Part shown: positions 52,506-60,249 of the stretch, one piece after another
How positions within the stretch are numbered: position 1 is the stretch's first letter
How the letters are laid out: the number at the start of each line of letters is the position of its first letter
NCBI GenBank assembly: GCA_022013685.1
Contig: JAKLPV010000085.1
Span: forward strand, 93,858-157,857
Length of the DNA stretch: 64,000 nt
Reading direction: 5' to 3'
Source of the DNA: Anaerolineae bacterium
GTDB taxonomy: Bacteria > Chloroflexota > Anaerolineae > Anaerolineales > Villigracilaceae
Position numbers and translations under genes: made by a program
Notes under the pieces: model-generated
Seen by the model: the letters and a program-made list of their open reading frames with translations, nothing else
Databases searched by the model: none
Told to the model about the DNA's origin: nothing

Positions 52506-52536
52506 GGTTTCTCCGTTATGCTATACTCAACATACA

Positions 52537-52983
52537 ATGAAAGTGTATCTGGATGCCTGTTGTTTGAACAGACCCTTTGACGATCAAAGTCAACCACGTG
52601 TGCGCCTGGAAACCGAGGCGATTTTACTGATCCTGGAAAAGATACACCGGCGCGAATGGCAATGGGTTGCCAGTGATGCTCTGTTTTTTGAAGTTAACCA
52701 AAACCCCGATGCGGAAAATCGCCAACGTGTGCGGGCATTGCTTTCTGGTGCGGGTGATGTGGTTGGTATCAACTACGGTGCTTTGTCACGCGCCGGGCAA
52801 TTCGAGCAATCGGGGTTGGATGCCTACGATGCGCTTCATCTGGCGATTGCAGAGTCGTCAGCCGTTGATGTTCTGCTTACAACCGATGACCGCTTTGTCA
52901 AATTGGTTCAGCGTGAAAGTCTGACGACTTTATTGGTTGCAAATCCAGTCCGTTGGCTGGAGGAGGTATTGTTTGATGAATAA
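52537..52983 (+). CDS. PIN-domain toxin (VapC-like)
   Basis: 148 residues from the ATG at 52537. MKVYLDACCLNRPFDD carries the first catalytic Asp of the PIN RNase fold; FEVNQNP, YDALHLAIAE and DVLLTTDDRFVKL carry the others. The gene is followed by a small ORF overlapping its stop (toxin first, partner second). It faces away from the flanking minus-strand catabolic genes. It probably acts as an RNase toxin held off by the small partner. Confidence 0.85.
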   Translation: MKVYLDACCLNRPFDDQSQPRVRLETEAILLILEKIHRREWQWVASDALFFEVNQNPDAENRQRVRALLSGAGDVVGINYGALSRAGQFEQSGLDAYDALHLAIAESSAVDVLLTTDDRFVKLVQRESLTTLLVANPVRWLEEVLFDE

Positions 52984-53182
52984 CGATTACATGACCTTAA
53001 ACGAAATTCGTGTGCTTGGTTTTGAAACTTTGTTGCGTGAGTTGGGTCCAGTTGCGACCATTCGTTTTATGCAACAATACGAAAGCGGGCGTGGTAATTA
53101 CACGCGAGACCGCCATAAATGGCTAACGAAAAAGAGTGTAAAAGAGCTGGCGCAAGAGATTACCAAAGAGAAAAAACCGTAA
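52976..53182 (+). CDS. small partner of the PIN toxin, putative antitoxin
   Basis: 68 residues. AGGAGG precedes an ATG inside the end of the PIN gene (8-base overlap, ATGAATAA). The sequence (MTLNEIRVLGFETLLRELGP; TRDRHKWLTKKSVKELAQEI) is helical and basic at its end. It has no familiar ribbon-helix-helix or AbrB motif. Coupled translation behind a PIN gene is the main evidence. Confidence 0.7.
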   Translation: MNNDYMTLNEIRVLGFETLLRELGPVATIRFMQQYESGRGNYTRDRHKWLTKKSVKELAQEITKEKKP

Positions 53183-53187
53183 AGCAA

Positions 53188-53217
53188 ACAGCCCCCAGAC
53201 CGGGGGCTGTACTTTTT
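53188..53217. terminator. bidirectional terminator
   Basis: ACAGCCCCC (53188-53196) / GGGGGCTGT (53202-53210), then ACTTTTTAAG. It lies between convergent genes; the last bases overlap the epimerase stop codon. Confidence 0.88.
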
Positions 53218-54202
53218 AAGCTCTGATTCCTTCTCCAAACGGGTCGCGCTCGTCGATCAGCAGGTGACCTTCGCTCATGACCCAGGCTTCACCGGTGATG
53301 GTTGGGATGATACTTCCATCTTGAATCTGGACTCTGCCCTCGAAGATGCTCCCGACGATAGACTGCTGCCGCCAAACCTGACCTTCTGCCAGTTTGCCGT
53401 CTGCCGTTAAACAGGCCAGTTTGGCGCTGGTGCCGGTTCCGCAGGGCGAGCGGTCGTAGGCTTTGCCGGGACACAGGACGAAGCTTTGGCTGTCGGCCCT
53501 GAGCGCAGACGAAGGGGATGAAGGGCCGAACAACTCTACGTGGTCGATCTCGTGCCCGTCGGGGGATGTGATGCCCATTTTGGTGTAGGTTTCGCGCACA
53601 CGCCAGGCGAAGTCGGTCAGCTGCTCGAGGTTTTCGAGTGAAACTGAGAGTCCGTGGTCGTGACACAGGAAGAACCAGTTGCCGCCCCAGGCGACATCGC
53701 CGTGGATGGTGCGGCCGTCGATTTCCACGGCGACATGTTCCAGCAGCCGGTAGGCGGGCACGTTGCGGACGGAGACGCGGTTGGGGTATGACCCATCCCC
53801 CAACCCCTCCCCTAAAAGGGAAGGGGAGTTCGGGTGCAGGGTCGCTTCCACCACCCCGACCGGGGTTTCGATGCGATAAGTCCCGGGCGTGATCTTGCCC
53901 TGGTAGGAGAGTGAGGCGACCAGCCCGATCGTGCCGTGCCCGCACATGCCGAGGTAGCCGACGTTGTTGAAGAAGATGACTCCCAACTGGCAGGTCGGGT
54001 CGGCGGGCGGGACGAGCAGTGCGCCGACCATCACGTCGTTGCCGCGTGGTTCGCAAAGCACCTGTGTTCGAAAGCTGTCGCGCTGTTTCAGCGTGGCTAA
54101 CTGCTCGGCAACGGTCCCCGGGCCGAGGGGCGGAAAGCCCTCGCTGATTAAACGGGTCGGTTCGCCGCCGGTGTGAGAGTCCAGAAACGGGATGCGCTTC
54201 AT
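53216..54202 (-). CDS. proline racemase-family enzyme, probable 4-hydroxyproline 2-epimerase
   Basis: 328 residues from the ATG at 54202 (GGAGG five bases upstream). Both catalytic cysteines are present: GMCGHGTIGL (~87) and RSPCGTGTSAKLA (~250), so it is a two-base epimerase/racemase and not the Thr-type dehydratase. The neighbouring dehydrogenase and DapA-family gene favour trans-4-hydroxy-L-proline to cis-4-hydroxy-D-proline conversion. Around residues 125-140 a stretch (NSPSLLGEGLGDGSYP) is encoded by an inserted palindromic repeat and is absent from typical family members as I know them. Confidence 0.88.
   Translation of the reverse strand: MKRIPFLDSHTGGEPTRLISEGFPPLGPGTVAEQLATLKQRDSFRTQVLCEPRGNDVMVGALLVPPADPTCQLGVIFFNNVGYLGMCGHGTIGLVASLSYQGKITPGTYRIETPVGVVEATLHPNSPSLLGEGLGDGSYPNRVSVRNVPAYRLLEHVAVEIDGRTIHGDVAWGGNWFFLCHDHGLSVSLENLEQLTDFAWRVRETYTKMGITSPDGHEIDHVELFGPSSPSSALRADSQSFVLCPGKAYDRSPCGTGTSAKLACLTADGKLAEGQVWRQQSIVGSIFEGRVQIQDGSIIPTITGEAWVMSEGHLLIDERDPFGEGIRA
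53787..53834. repeat. palindromic repeat inserted in-frame within the epimerase gene
   Basis: The plus-strand text CCCCCAACCCCTCCCCTAAA, continuing AGGGAAGGGGAG, contains the dyad CTCCCC...GGGGAG. It adds about 48 bases (16 codons) without shifting frame. The look is that of the small mobile repeats common between genes in Chloroflexota and cyanobacteria. Confidence 0.65.
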
Positions 54203-54221
54203 CGCGTCCTCCATAAAACCC

Positions 54222-54296
54222 TAAACACGAAGGACACAAAGGGCACGAAGGTTTTTAAAGGGGTTCCTTTGAGTCCTTCGTGTCCTTTGTGTTTAA
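54222..54296. repeat. AAACACGAAGG inverted repeat, copy 1
   Basis: TAAACACGAAGGACACAAAG at the left and its near reverse complement CCTTCGTGTCCTTTGTGTTTA at the right (cut one base longer than shown in the twin at 60176-60249) form a long hairpin. The minus-strand stop codon of the DapA-like gene (TAA, 54293-54295) lies inside the right arm. Confidence 0.85.
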
Positions 54297-55161
54297 ATGC
54301 CTTTGAAAACCCGCTCGAATTCGGCGCGGTCTTCATCGGTCAGCGGCAGGAGCGGGCGGCGGGGAGCGCCAACAGGGAAACCGAGCAGTTCGCAGCCGAG
54401 TTTGACTTTTTGAGTGTAGCTGCCGCTTTCAAGGTTGCGCATGAGCGGCATCAGCCTGTCCATGGCGGTGCGGGCGCTGACGAAATCGTTTTTGAGGGCG
54501 GCCTCGAGTACGGCGGCGTGCTGGCGCGGGGCGCAGGAGGCTCCGCCTCCGATCCAGGCGGTTGTGCCCCACAAGAAGTAATCGAGGGCCTGGTCGTCGG
54601 ATCCGCAGATCATCTGGTAGCGGCTGCCGTAGCGCAAGCGGAACTCGTAGACGCGGCTTATGTCACTGGAAGCTTCCTTGATGCCGATCACGTTGGGCAG
54701 GTCGAGCAGGCCGTCCATGACATCGTAGCCGACCTCGGTTCCGGCGCGCCAGGGGAAGTTGTAGAGCGTAATCGGGATGCTGACGCTCTGGGCAACAGTG
54801 CGATAGTGGGCGAGTAGTTCGCGCTGGTTGGGGCGCGAATAGGGAGGCACGGCGACCATCAGTGCGTCGTAGCCAATCTTTTCGGCGGCCTGCGAGTAGC
54901 GGATAACATCGCGCGTTGCCCCGGAGTTGGTCCCGGCGATGAGCGTCACCCGCCCCTTCACCTGGTCTTGACAAACTGGAACAGTTCCAGCCGTTCGGCT
55001 TCGCTCAGGGCGTAAACCTCGCCGGTGGTGCCGCCTGGGACGATGCCCGCGATGCTGTTCTCGATCAGGTATTCAATCAGTTGGGCGAGGACAGGGTAGT
55101 TGATGTTCTCACCCGCGTCGAAGGGGGTGACGATGGGGGCGTAAATTCCGGTCAGTTGCAT
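54293..55161 (-). pseudogene. DapA-family aldolase/deaminase, frameshifted (candidate hydroxyproline-pathway deaminase)
   Basis: The N-terminal part (55161-54958) has IVPGGTTGEVYALSEAERLE, the C-terminal part (GTG at 54961 to 54293) has ITLYNFPWRAG (Tyr) and VIGIKEASSD (Schiff-base Lys). They are one DHDPS/NAL-family protein of ~290 residues split at KTR-stop / VKGRV. Restoring one C (ACCAGG to ACCCAGG at about 54966) joins the frames as K-T-Q-V-K-G-R. The break overlaps as GTGA, so re-initiation is conceivable. In hydroxyproline degraders this family deaminates 1-pyrroline-4-hydroxy-2-carboxylate. Dihydrodipicolinate synthase is the alternative. Real decay or a sequencing slip cannot be separated. 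Confidence 0.8.
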
Positions 55162-55201
55162 GGGATTCTCCAAGTGGGGTAGGTTTTATTGATTCTATCA
55201 A

Positions 55202-55246
55202 AAAAGACGTTCCCGCCCCGTTTTTGTTGGGTGGAAAACGTCTTTT
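55202..55246 (-). terminator. terminator between permease and DapA-like gene
   Basis: AAAAGACGTT (55202-55211) / AACGTCTTTT (55237-55246) enclose 25 bases. On the minus strand the stem ends in a T-run. It separates transport and catabolic genes. Confidence 0.6.
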
Positions 55247-55270
55247 GGATGATTTTGGGAATGTTTCAGG

Positions 55271-56080
55271 TTATTCCTGGATTTTCATCTTGTTCTCCAG
55301 CCAGCGCACAGCACTGGAAAGCATCAGGGTCATCGAAAGGTACAGGAAAGCGACTACGTTGAAAGTTTCGAGAAAGCGAAAGGTCGAGGCGCGCCGCAGG
55401 CGTCCCAGTTGGGTCAGGTCGTTGACCGCAAGTACAGTGACCAGCGAAGAATCTTTCAAGAGGGAGATAAAGTCGTTGCCGAGCGGCGGCAGGACGCGCC
55501 GCACTGCCTGGGGCAGGATCACAAAGCGCATGGCCTGGAAGTAGGTCATACCCAGCGATTTGGCAGCCTCCATTTGGCCCTTGCTGATTGATTGGATACC
55601 CGCGCGAAAAACTTCGCCTTCGTAAGCGCCGTAGCCGATCGCCAGGGCGACAATTGCGCGCACCTCCATTGGCCAATCGCGGATGGAAACCGGGATGCCG
55701 GCTCCGTTCAGGATTTCGATGAGCACCGGAACGATGCCAAAGGCGATGTAGATGATCAGCACGATCAGCGGGATGCCGCGAATTACTTCAACGTACAGCG
55801 TGGCGAGATTGAAGAAAAAGACATTTTTGGAAACGCGCGCCAGACCGGTTAACAGGCCTAAAATGGTCGCAAAAATGAATGAGAGCAAGGTAATGCGCAG
55901 GGTGGTGGCGATCCCATCCAAAAGATAGGTGAAGGTGGCGCGGTAATCTTCCGAACTGACGATGAGCATTGAAACGGCCAAGCCGAGCAGGGCCAGCGCG
56001 ATCGCCCACCAGGGCCATTTGGATGCGTCTATACCGGGAAGCAGGCTGGGGCGTTGGGGCATTTTATTGGTTGATTCCAT
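55271..56080 (-). CDS. polar amino acid ABC transporter permease
   Basis: 269 residues, HisM/GlnP family. About five to six membrane helices; the EAA loop reads EGEVFRAGIQSISKGQMEAA, then KSLGMTYFQAMRFVILPQAV, contacting the ATPase. GGAGG precedes the ATG. The binding lipoprotein gene lies 77 bases upstream on the same strand with an attenuator between. No ATPase gene is in the window; it may be supplied from elsewhere. Hydroxyproline or proline is the likely substrate from context only. Confidence 0.93.
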   Translation of the reverse strand: MESTNKMPQRPSLLPGIDASKWPWWAIALALLGLAVSMLIVSSEDYRATFTYLLDGIATTLRITLLSFIFATILGLLTGLARVSKNVFFFNLATLYVEVIRGIPLIVLIIYIAFGIVPVLIEILNGAGIPVSIRDWPMEVRAIVALAIGYGAYEGEVFRAGIQSISKGQMEAAKSLGMTYFQAMRFVILPQAVRRVLPPLGNDFISLLKDSSLVTVLAVNDLTQLGRLRRASTFRFLETFNVVAFLYLSMTLMLSSAVRWLENKMKIQE

Positions 56081-56103
56081 TTTTCCTCCCGAAACCTGGA
56101 AAA

Positions 56104-56147
56104 AAAACCTGGCCAGGCAGGGGTTTGTCCCCGCCCGGCCAGGTTTT
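56104..56147 (-). terminator. attenuator between binding protein and permease genes
   Basis: AAAACCTGGCC (56104-56114) / GGCCAGGTTTT (56137-56147) with an inner CAGGGG/CCCCG extension; on the minus strand a T7 tract follows the stem. Partial termination here would give more binding protein than permease, a common arrangement. Confidence 0.75.
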
Positions 56148-56156
56148 GACTGCTTT

Positions 56157-56957
56157 TTATTGGGTCAGGCCCCATTTTTTGTTGAGCGCATCGAGCGTAC
56201 CGTCAGCGATCATTGCTTCAAGAGCGGCATTGAAAGTGGCCGCCAGATCTGATCCGGGAGGAAAGACAAAAGCCAACTGCTCGTCAGAAGTGATCTGGCC
56301 GGCGATTTTGAGTTTGCCTTCATTTTCGCCCATGTAGCCCGAAGCGGTGACATTGTCGATCACCACGGCATCGATATCGCCGCTGATCAGGGCCAGCACG
56401 GCTGCGCCGAAATCTTCAAAGGACTGGATGGTTTTGTCTGGGAAAGTTTTTTCGGCTACGATGGCGTTGGTCGTACCGATCTGTGTGCCGACCAGGGCTT
56501 CAGCGTCTGCCTTGAAGGCATCCAACTCGCGGGTTTCGTCGACGCGGGTCAGGAGCACCTGTCCAACGGTCACGTAGGGGATCGAAAAATCGACGGTTTC
56601 GTCGCGTTCTGCGGTGAAGGTCACGCCATCGGCTAGCACATCGTATTCATTGGCGGCCATGGCCGGGAAGATGCCATCCCAGGCGGCTTGCTTGTACTCG
56701 GGTACACAGTTGACGCGCTTGCAAATCTCGTTGACGGTGTCATAATCCCAGCCAACGCCCTGGCCGGATGCTTCGTCGATGCTGTTGAAGGGCGGATAGG
56801 CGTTTTCGACCGCGACGGTGATCGTTTTGCCGCCCAGGTCGGGCAGACCGGCCTCGGCGCTCCCACCGGCGCTTGGGGCCGCTTGCGGGCTGCCGCAGGC
56901 CGCCAGTATGAGACTCATCAGAACCAGCAGACTTAAAAGCGAAAACAGTTTCTTCAT
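56157..56957 (-). CDS. amino acid ABC transporter substrate-binding lipoprotein
   Basis: 266 residues from the ATG at 56957 (GGAGAGAG upstream; the frame is open further but starts MKKLFSLLSLLVLMSLILAA, a signal peptide). Lipobox LAACG. The family-3 binding fold shows TITVAVENAYPPFNSIDEAS and DVLADGVTFTAERDETVDFS, then KKWGLT at the end. It captures a polar amino acid outside the cell for the permease. A small GCCACG/CGTGGC hairpin lies 35 bases upstream of its start. Confidence 0.94.
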   Translation of the reverse strand: MKKLFSLLSLLVLMSLILAACGSPQAAPSAGGSAEAGLPDLGGKTITVAVENAYPPFNSIDEASGQGVGWDYDTVNEICKRVNCVPEYKQAAWDGIFPAMAANEYDVLADGVTFTAERDETVDFSIPYVTVGQVLLTRVDETRELDAFKADAEALVGTQIGTTNAIVAEKTFPDKTIQSFEDFGAAVLALISGDIDAVVIDNVTASGYMGENEGKLKIAGQITSDEQLAFVFPPGSDLAATFNAALEAMIADGTLDALNKKWGLTQ

Positions 56958-57142
56958 TTTTTCTCTCTCCTTTGACTGATTTGCCACGCTCTCGTGGCTT
57001 ATTTTGGCAACTTTAACCTTATTGCAATTGATTCGAAAAGGCAAGCCGAAAGAAGGATTTTTTAGCATGTCTTTACAAAATCCTGCCGTCCCGCCGATGG
57101 TACAATAAGCAATACTATTCAACGTGATCGACAGGAGCAAAA

Positions 57143-57550
57143 ATGGCCGCGATTTTTCCATCTGCTGAATGGCTGGATGCCTTCAAAAACAAACTGAACA
57201 GTGACCAGCGCTATGCCCAGGTTGCCAAAAACTGGGAAGGTGATATGTATTTCGTTATCGACCCTGAAGGCAATTTGGCCGAGCAAATGGTGATGTATCT
57301 CGACCTGTGGCACGGGGAGTGCCGCGCGGTGGAAATGGTGGATGATATTGCCAAGTACAGCCCCGCTTTTTCGCTCAAAGCCGGGTACAACAATTTTGCC
57401 GGGGTGCTGACCGGCAAGCTCGACCCGATGCAGGCCATGTTGACTCGCAAGCTGGATGTCAAAGGCAACATGGCGGTCATGATGCGAAACGTGCCAACCG
57501 TGCTCGATTTTGTGCGCTGTGCGCGCGAGGTCACCAGCGAAATTTTGTAA
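57143..57550 (+). CDS. SCP2 sterol-transfer-domain protein
   Basis: 135 residues with the SCP2-like pattern: WLDAFKNKLNSDQRYAQVAK, GDMYFVIDPEGNLAE, AFSLKAGYNNFAGVLTGKLD and KLDVKGNMAVMMRNVPTVLD. SCP2 domains bind fatty acids, sterols or acyl-CoA. GGAG lies upstream of the ATG. It is monocistronic, divergent from the transporter and closed by its own terminator. Confidence 0.85.
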   Translation: MAAIFPSAEWLDAFKNKLNSDQRYAQVAKNWEGDMYFVIDPEGNLAEQMVMYLDLWHGECRAVEMVDDIAKYSPAFSLKAGYNNFAGVLTGKLDPMQAMLTRKLDVKGNMAVMMRNVPTVLDFVRCAREVTSEIL

Positions 57551-57564
57551 CAGTCTGCGTGTTA

Positions 57565-57607
57565 GCGCATCGCACCTGGTTCTCTGAACTGGTGCGATGC
57601 GCTTTTG
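57565..57607 (+). terminator. rho-independent terminator
   Basis: GCGCATCGCACC (57565-57576) / GGTGCGATGCGC (57591-57602), then TTTTGATT. It lies between convergent genes. Confidence 0.9.
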
Positions 57608-57616
57608 ATTCCTTCT

Positions 57617-58456
57617 TCATTTTGCATTCTGAATCACGTAGTCCACCATTTTTTCGGGGATATTGACGCCGGTGGTGGCGATGCTGTTACGGAATTCCAT
57701 GGTGTGGTTAACTTCGTTAATCGTGTAGCCAGTCTCCGCTTCAAAGACATCGACCGCCAGCAGGCCGCCACCCATTGCCTGGGCGGTTTTTCGGCAGATG
57801 TCGCTCAACTCGGGGGTTATCGGGCAGTTGGTTGCCACGCCGCCGCGCGCGGTATTGGTGATCCAATTCTCTGACGAGCGATAAATGGCGCAGATCGGCT
57901 CCTCGCCGATTACAAAGGCGCGGATGTCGCGGCCCGGTTTGTTGATGTATTCCTGGATGTAGAAAACCTGGTGGTTGACCCCCAGCGTCGATTTGTGTTC
58001 GATCAGCGATTCGGCCATTGAGCGGTTTTCGACTTTGGCGAGTAGCCGTCCCCACGAGCCGACCACGGGCTTGAGCACGCATGGATAGCCCATGGCTTCC
58101 ACCGCTTGCAGGGCAGATTCCTCGTTGAAAGCCATGAAGACGCGCGGGGTGGGGATTTTCTCGCGGGTCAGGATCTGGCTGGTGACGTATTTGTCGCCGC
58201 AGCGTTCGGCCACTTCGGGGGTGTTGACCACACTCACTCCGTTGGCCTGGTAGATTTTCGAGATGTAGACCCCGCGCGAGTAGGAGATCGAGCGCTCGAA
58301 GAGCACATCCACCTGCTCGGGGAGTTGGGCGATGTCGAAATAGTGGTCGCCATCGTTGATGCGCACAACTTCAACGCCGGGGCGTTTTTCCAACTCATCG
58401 AGCAGGTGTTTTTCCTCGACCCGCAGGCGGGTGTATAAAAAGCCGACTTTAATCAT
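57617..58456 (-). CDS. lysX: LysX, alpha-aminoadipate--LysW ligase
   Basis: 279 residues, ATP-grasp fold related to RimK. PCVLKPVVGSWGRLLAKVEN (~120-139) with the GSWGRL loop, YIQEYINKPGRDIRAFVIG, NTARGGVATNCP and INEVNHTMEFRNS match LysX of Thermus-type lysine synthesis, which joins alpha-aminoadipate to the carrier LysW. It ends the pathway cluster that starts at 62970. LysW, LysZ, LysY, LysJ and LysK genes are not in the window. GGAGG precedes the ATG, abutting the repeat at 58466. Confidence 0.92.
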   Translation of the reverse strand: MIKVGFLYTRLRVEEKHLLDELEKRPGVEVVRINDGDHYFDIAQLPEQVDVLFERSISYSRGVYISKIYQANGVSVVNTPEVAERCGDKYVTSQILTREKIPTPRVFMAFNEESALQAVEAMGYPCVLKPVVGSWGRLLAKVENRSMAESLIEHKSTLGVNHQVFYIQEYINKPGRDIRAFVIGEEPICAIYRSSENWITNTARGGVATNCPITPELSDICRKTAQAMGGGLLAVDVFEAETGYTINEVNHTMEFRNSIATTGVNIPEKMVDYVIQNAK

Positions 58457-58465
58457 AAAACCTCC

Positions 58466-58553
58466 AAATGCAGAATGATGAATGGTGAATGCAGAATATG
58501 GGCAGGGAAGGTTGGGTTTTATTCTGCACTCTGCATTCTACAATCTGCATTTC
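58466..58553. repeat. AATGCAGAAT inverted repeat, copy 1
   Basis: AAATGCAGAAT-type repeats on the left and ATTCTGCA...ATCTGCATTT on the right form a hairpin. The right arm contains the stop codon of the homoisocitrate dehydrogenase gene (58538-58540). The left arm borders the LysX Shine-Dalgarno; the minus strand reads CTGCATTTGGAGG here and at copy 2 (61505-61520). Confidence 0.85.
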
Positions 58554-59536
58554 ACTTTCTCTGTCATTTCTGTTGTGGTTAATGTCCCGCCCAGATCAGG
58601 CGTGACCTGGCCTTCGGCGATGCAGGACTCGATGGCGCTGCGCAAATGGGCAGCGGACTCCGTTTCGCCGATATGTTCCAGCATCATGGCCGTTGCCAAA
58701 AAGGTTGCGGTGGGGTTGGCTTTGCCCGTTCCGACCAGCGGCGGCGCGGAGCCGTGGACTGGTTCGAAGACCGAGGCTTGCGCGCCGATGTTGGCGGAGG
58801 CTGCCACGCCCAGCCCGCCAACGAACATGCAGGCTTCGTCGCTCAGGATATCGCCGAACAGGTTGGTGGTGACGATGACCTCAAACTGTTCCGGTGCGCG
58901 GACGAGTTCCATGGCGCAGGTATCGACCAGCATTTCGAGCATTTCGATCTCAGGGTACTCTTTGGCAACTTCCAGGGCCACGGCGCGGAACAGGCCGCAG
59001 GTTTGGCGCAGGACATTGGCTTTGTGAACAACATGCACTTTGTTGCGCCCCGCCTGGCGCGCCAGATCGAAGGCTTTGCGGATGATTCTCTCTGAGCCTT
59101 TGCGGGTTATGATCCGCTCGGTGATGGCGCGGTTGCCGTCATCTTCGAGGCGCTCCACGCCGGAATACAATCCCTCGGTGTTTTCGCGGACGAGCAGCAT
59201 GTCGATGCCGGGGCGTGAGGATGGGTGCGGGATGGAGCGGGTTGGCCGCAGGTTGGCGTAAAGATCCAGTTTTTGGCGCATGCGCACAACCGGAGAAAAA
59301 TAGCCGGGGATGTTGGGCGGCGTCGTAACGGCCCCAAACAGCGCGGCGTGCGAGCTGCGGATGGCGTCCAGCGTGGAATCAGGCAGGGGCGTGCCGAGGC
59401 GCTCGTAGGCGCCGAATCCGATCTCAGCGCGGGTAAATTCCATATCCAGGGGCAGCGCGCGTAAAACTTGCTCGGCAGCGGCGATCACTTCCGGGCCGAT
59501 GCCATCGCCGGGGAGAAGGATGATTTTGTAGGGCAT
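58538..59536 (-). CDS. homoisocitrate dehydrogenase-type beta-decarboxylating dehydrogenase
   Basis: 332 residues. ILLPGDGIGPEVIAAAEQVL at the start and LLVRENTEGLYSGVERLEDD (~115) are the NAD-binding and substrate motifs of the isocitrate/isopropylmalate family; the RENTEGLY-type motif favours homoisocitrate over isopropylmalate dehydrogenase. NLFGDILSDEACMFVGGLGV and FEPVHGSAPPLVGTGKANPT complete it. The cluster context (homocitrate synthase, homoaconitase, LysX) supports the lysine pathway. The last five codons lie in the inserted repeat. AAGGAA precedes the ATG. Confidence 0.88.
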   Translation of the reverse strand: MPYKIILLPGDGIGPEVIAAAEQVLRALPLDMEFTRAEIGFGAYERLGTPLPDSTLDAIRSSHAALFGAVTTPPNIPGYFSPVVRMRQKLDLYANLRPTRSIPHPSSRPGIDMLLVRENTEGLYSGVERLEDDGNRAITERIITRKGSERIIRKAFDLARQAGRNKVHVVHKANVLRQTCGLFRAVALEVAKEYPEIEMLEMLVDTCAMELVRAPEQFEVIVTTNLFGDILSDEACMFVGGLGVAASANIGAQASVFEPVHGSAPPLVGTGKANPTATFLATAMMLEHIGETESAAHLRSAIESCIAEGQVTPDLGGTLTTTEMTEKVKCRL

Positions 59537-59553
59537 GAGTTCCTTTCCAGTCC

Positions 59554-59651
59554 CTGAGCGGAGCCGCCGTCCTGAGCTTGTCGAAGGATGGCGGCGTAGT
59601 CGAAGGGCATGTTGGCAAAATCGTGCTTCGACTGCGCTTCGCTCCGCTCAG
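59554..59651. repeat. GAGCGGAG-family nested inverted repeat
   Basis: CTGAGCGGAGC (59554-59564) and GCTCCGCTCAG (59641-59651) are perfect inverted ends. Inside are AGTCGAAG/CTTCGACT and a CGCCG/CGGCG pair, so it folds as a branched hairpin. It fills the gap between the dehydrogenase start and the homoaconitase small-subunit stop. Confidence 0.85.
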
Positions 59652-59661
59652 CACTTGGTGT

Positions 59662-60159
59662 TCAGGCCATTAATTCCTGAATGTCGTGTTCTTTCAAGAA
59701 ATTGACGATCCCGCCCGCCGCTGCGATTTTGAGCACGAAATTGGGCAGGGGCTGGGCCTGAAAGCTCGCGCCGCTGGTCAGGTTGCGGATCTGGCCGGTT
59801 GCCAGGTCGACATTGACTTCATCGCATTCGTTGATGCCCAAAACGGCTTCCGGGCATTCCAGAATTGGCAGTCCGATGTTGATGCAGTTGCGGAAGAAGA
59901 TGCGCGCATACGAGGGCGCGATGATGCATTTGGCCCCCGAGCCTTTGATGGCGATCGGCGCATGTTCGCGCGACGAGCCGCAGCCAAAGTTCTGCCCGCC
60001 AACGATTATGTCGCCGGGTTTGACGTTTTTGGCGTAATCTGGCTTGACCTCGCAAAAAACGTTCTTGGCGAGTTCGAGCGGGTCGATGGTGATGTTAAAA
60101 CGGCCGGGAATGATCTCGTCCGTGTTCATATTCTCTGCAAAAGTCCAGGCTTTTCCCAT
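59662..60159 (-). CDS. lysU: homoaconitase small subunit (LysU/LeuD type)
   Basis: 165 residues, the swivel domain of a two-subunit aconitase-family enzyme. NTDEIIPGRFNI (~12-23), GDIIVGGQNFGCGSSREHAP (~49-68) and YARIFFRNCINIGLPILEC are diagnostic. It pairs with the large subunit just upstream. Sequence alone does not separate isopropylmalate isomerase from homoaconitase; the gene cluster favours the latter. AAGGAGA precedes the ATG. Confidence 0.9.
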   Translation of the reverse strand: MGKAWTFAENMNTDEIIPGRFNITIDPLELAKNVFCEVKPDYAKNVKPGDIIVGGQNFGCGSSREHAPIAIKGSGAKCIIAPSYARIFFRNCINIGLPILECPEAVLGINECDEVNVDLATGQIRNLTSGASFQAQPLPNFVLKIAAAGGIVNFLKEHDIQELMA

Positions 60160-60175
60160 GGGATTCTCCTTTTTC

Positions 60176-60249
60176 TAAACACGAAGGGCACAAAGGGCAC
60201 TAAGGGGAGCTCAAAAAAACTTTGTGTACTTCGTGTCCTTTGTGTTTAA
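60176..60249. repeat. AAACACGAAGG inverted repeat, copy 2
   Basis: TAAACACGAAGGGCACAAAG on the left and TTCGTGTCCTTTGTGTTTA on the right. The stop codon of the homoaconitase large-subunit gene (60246-60248) lies in the right arm, exactly as the DapA-like stop does in copy 1. The left arm lies just before the Shine-Dalgarno of the small-subunit gene. Confidence 0.85.
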
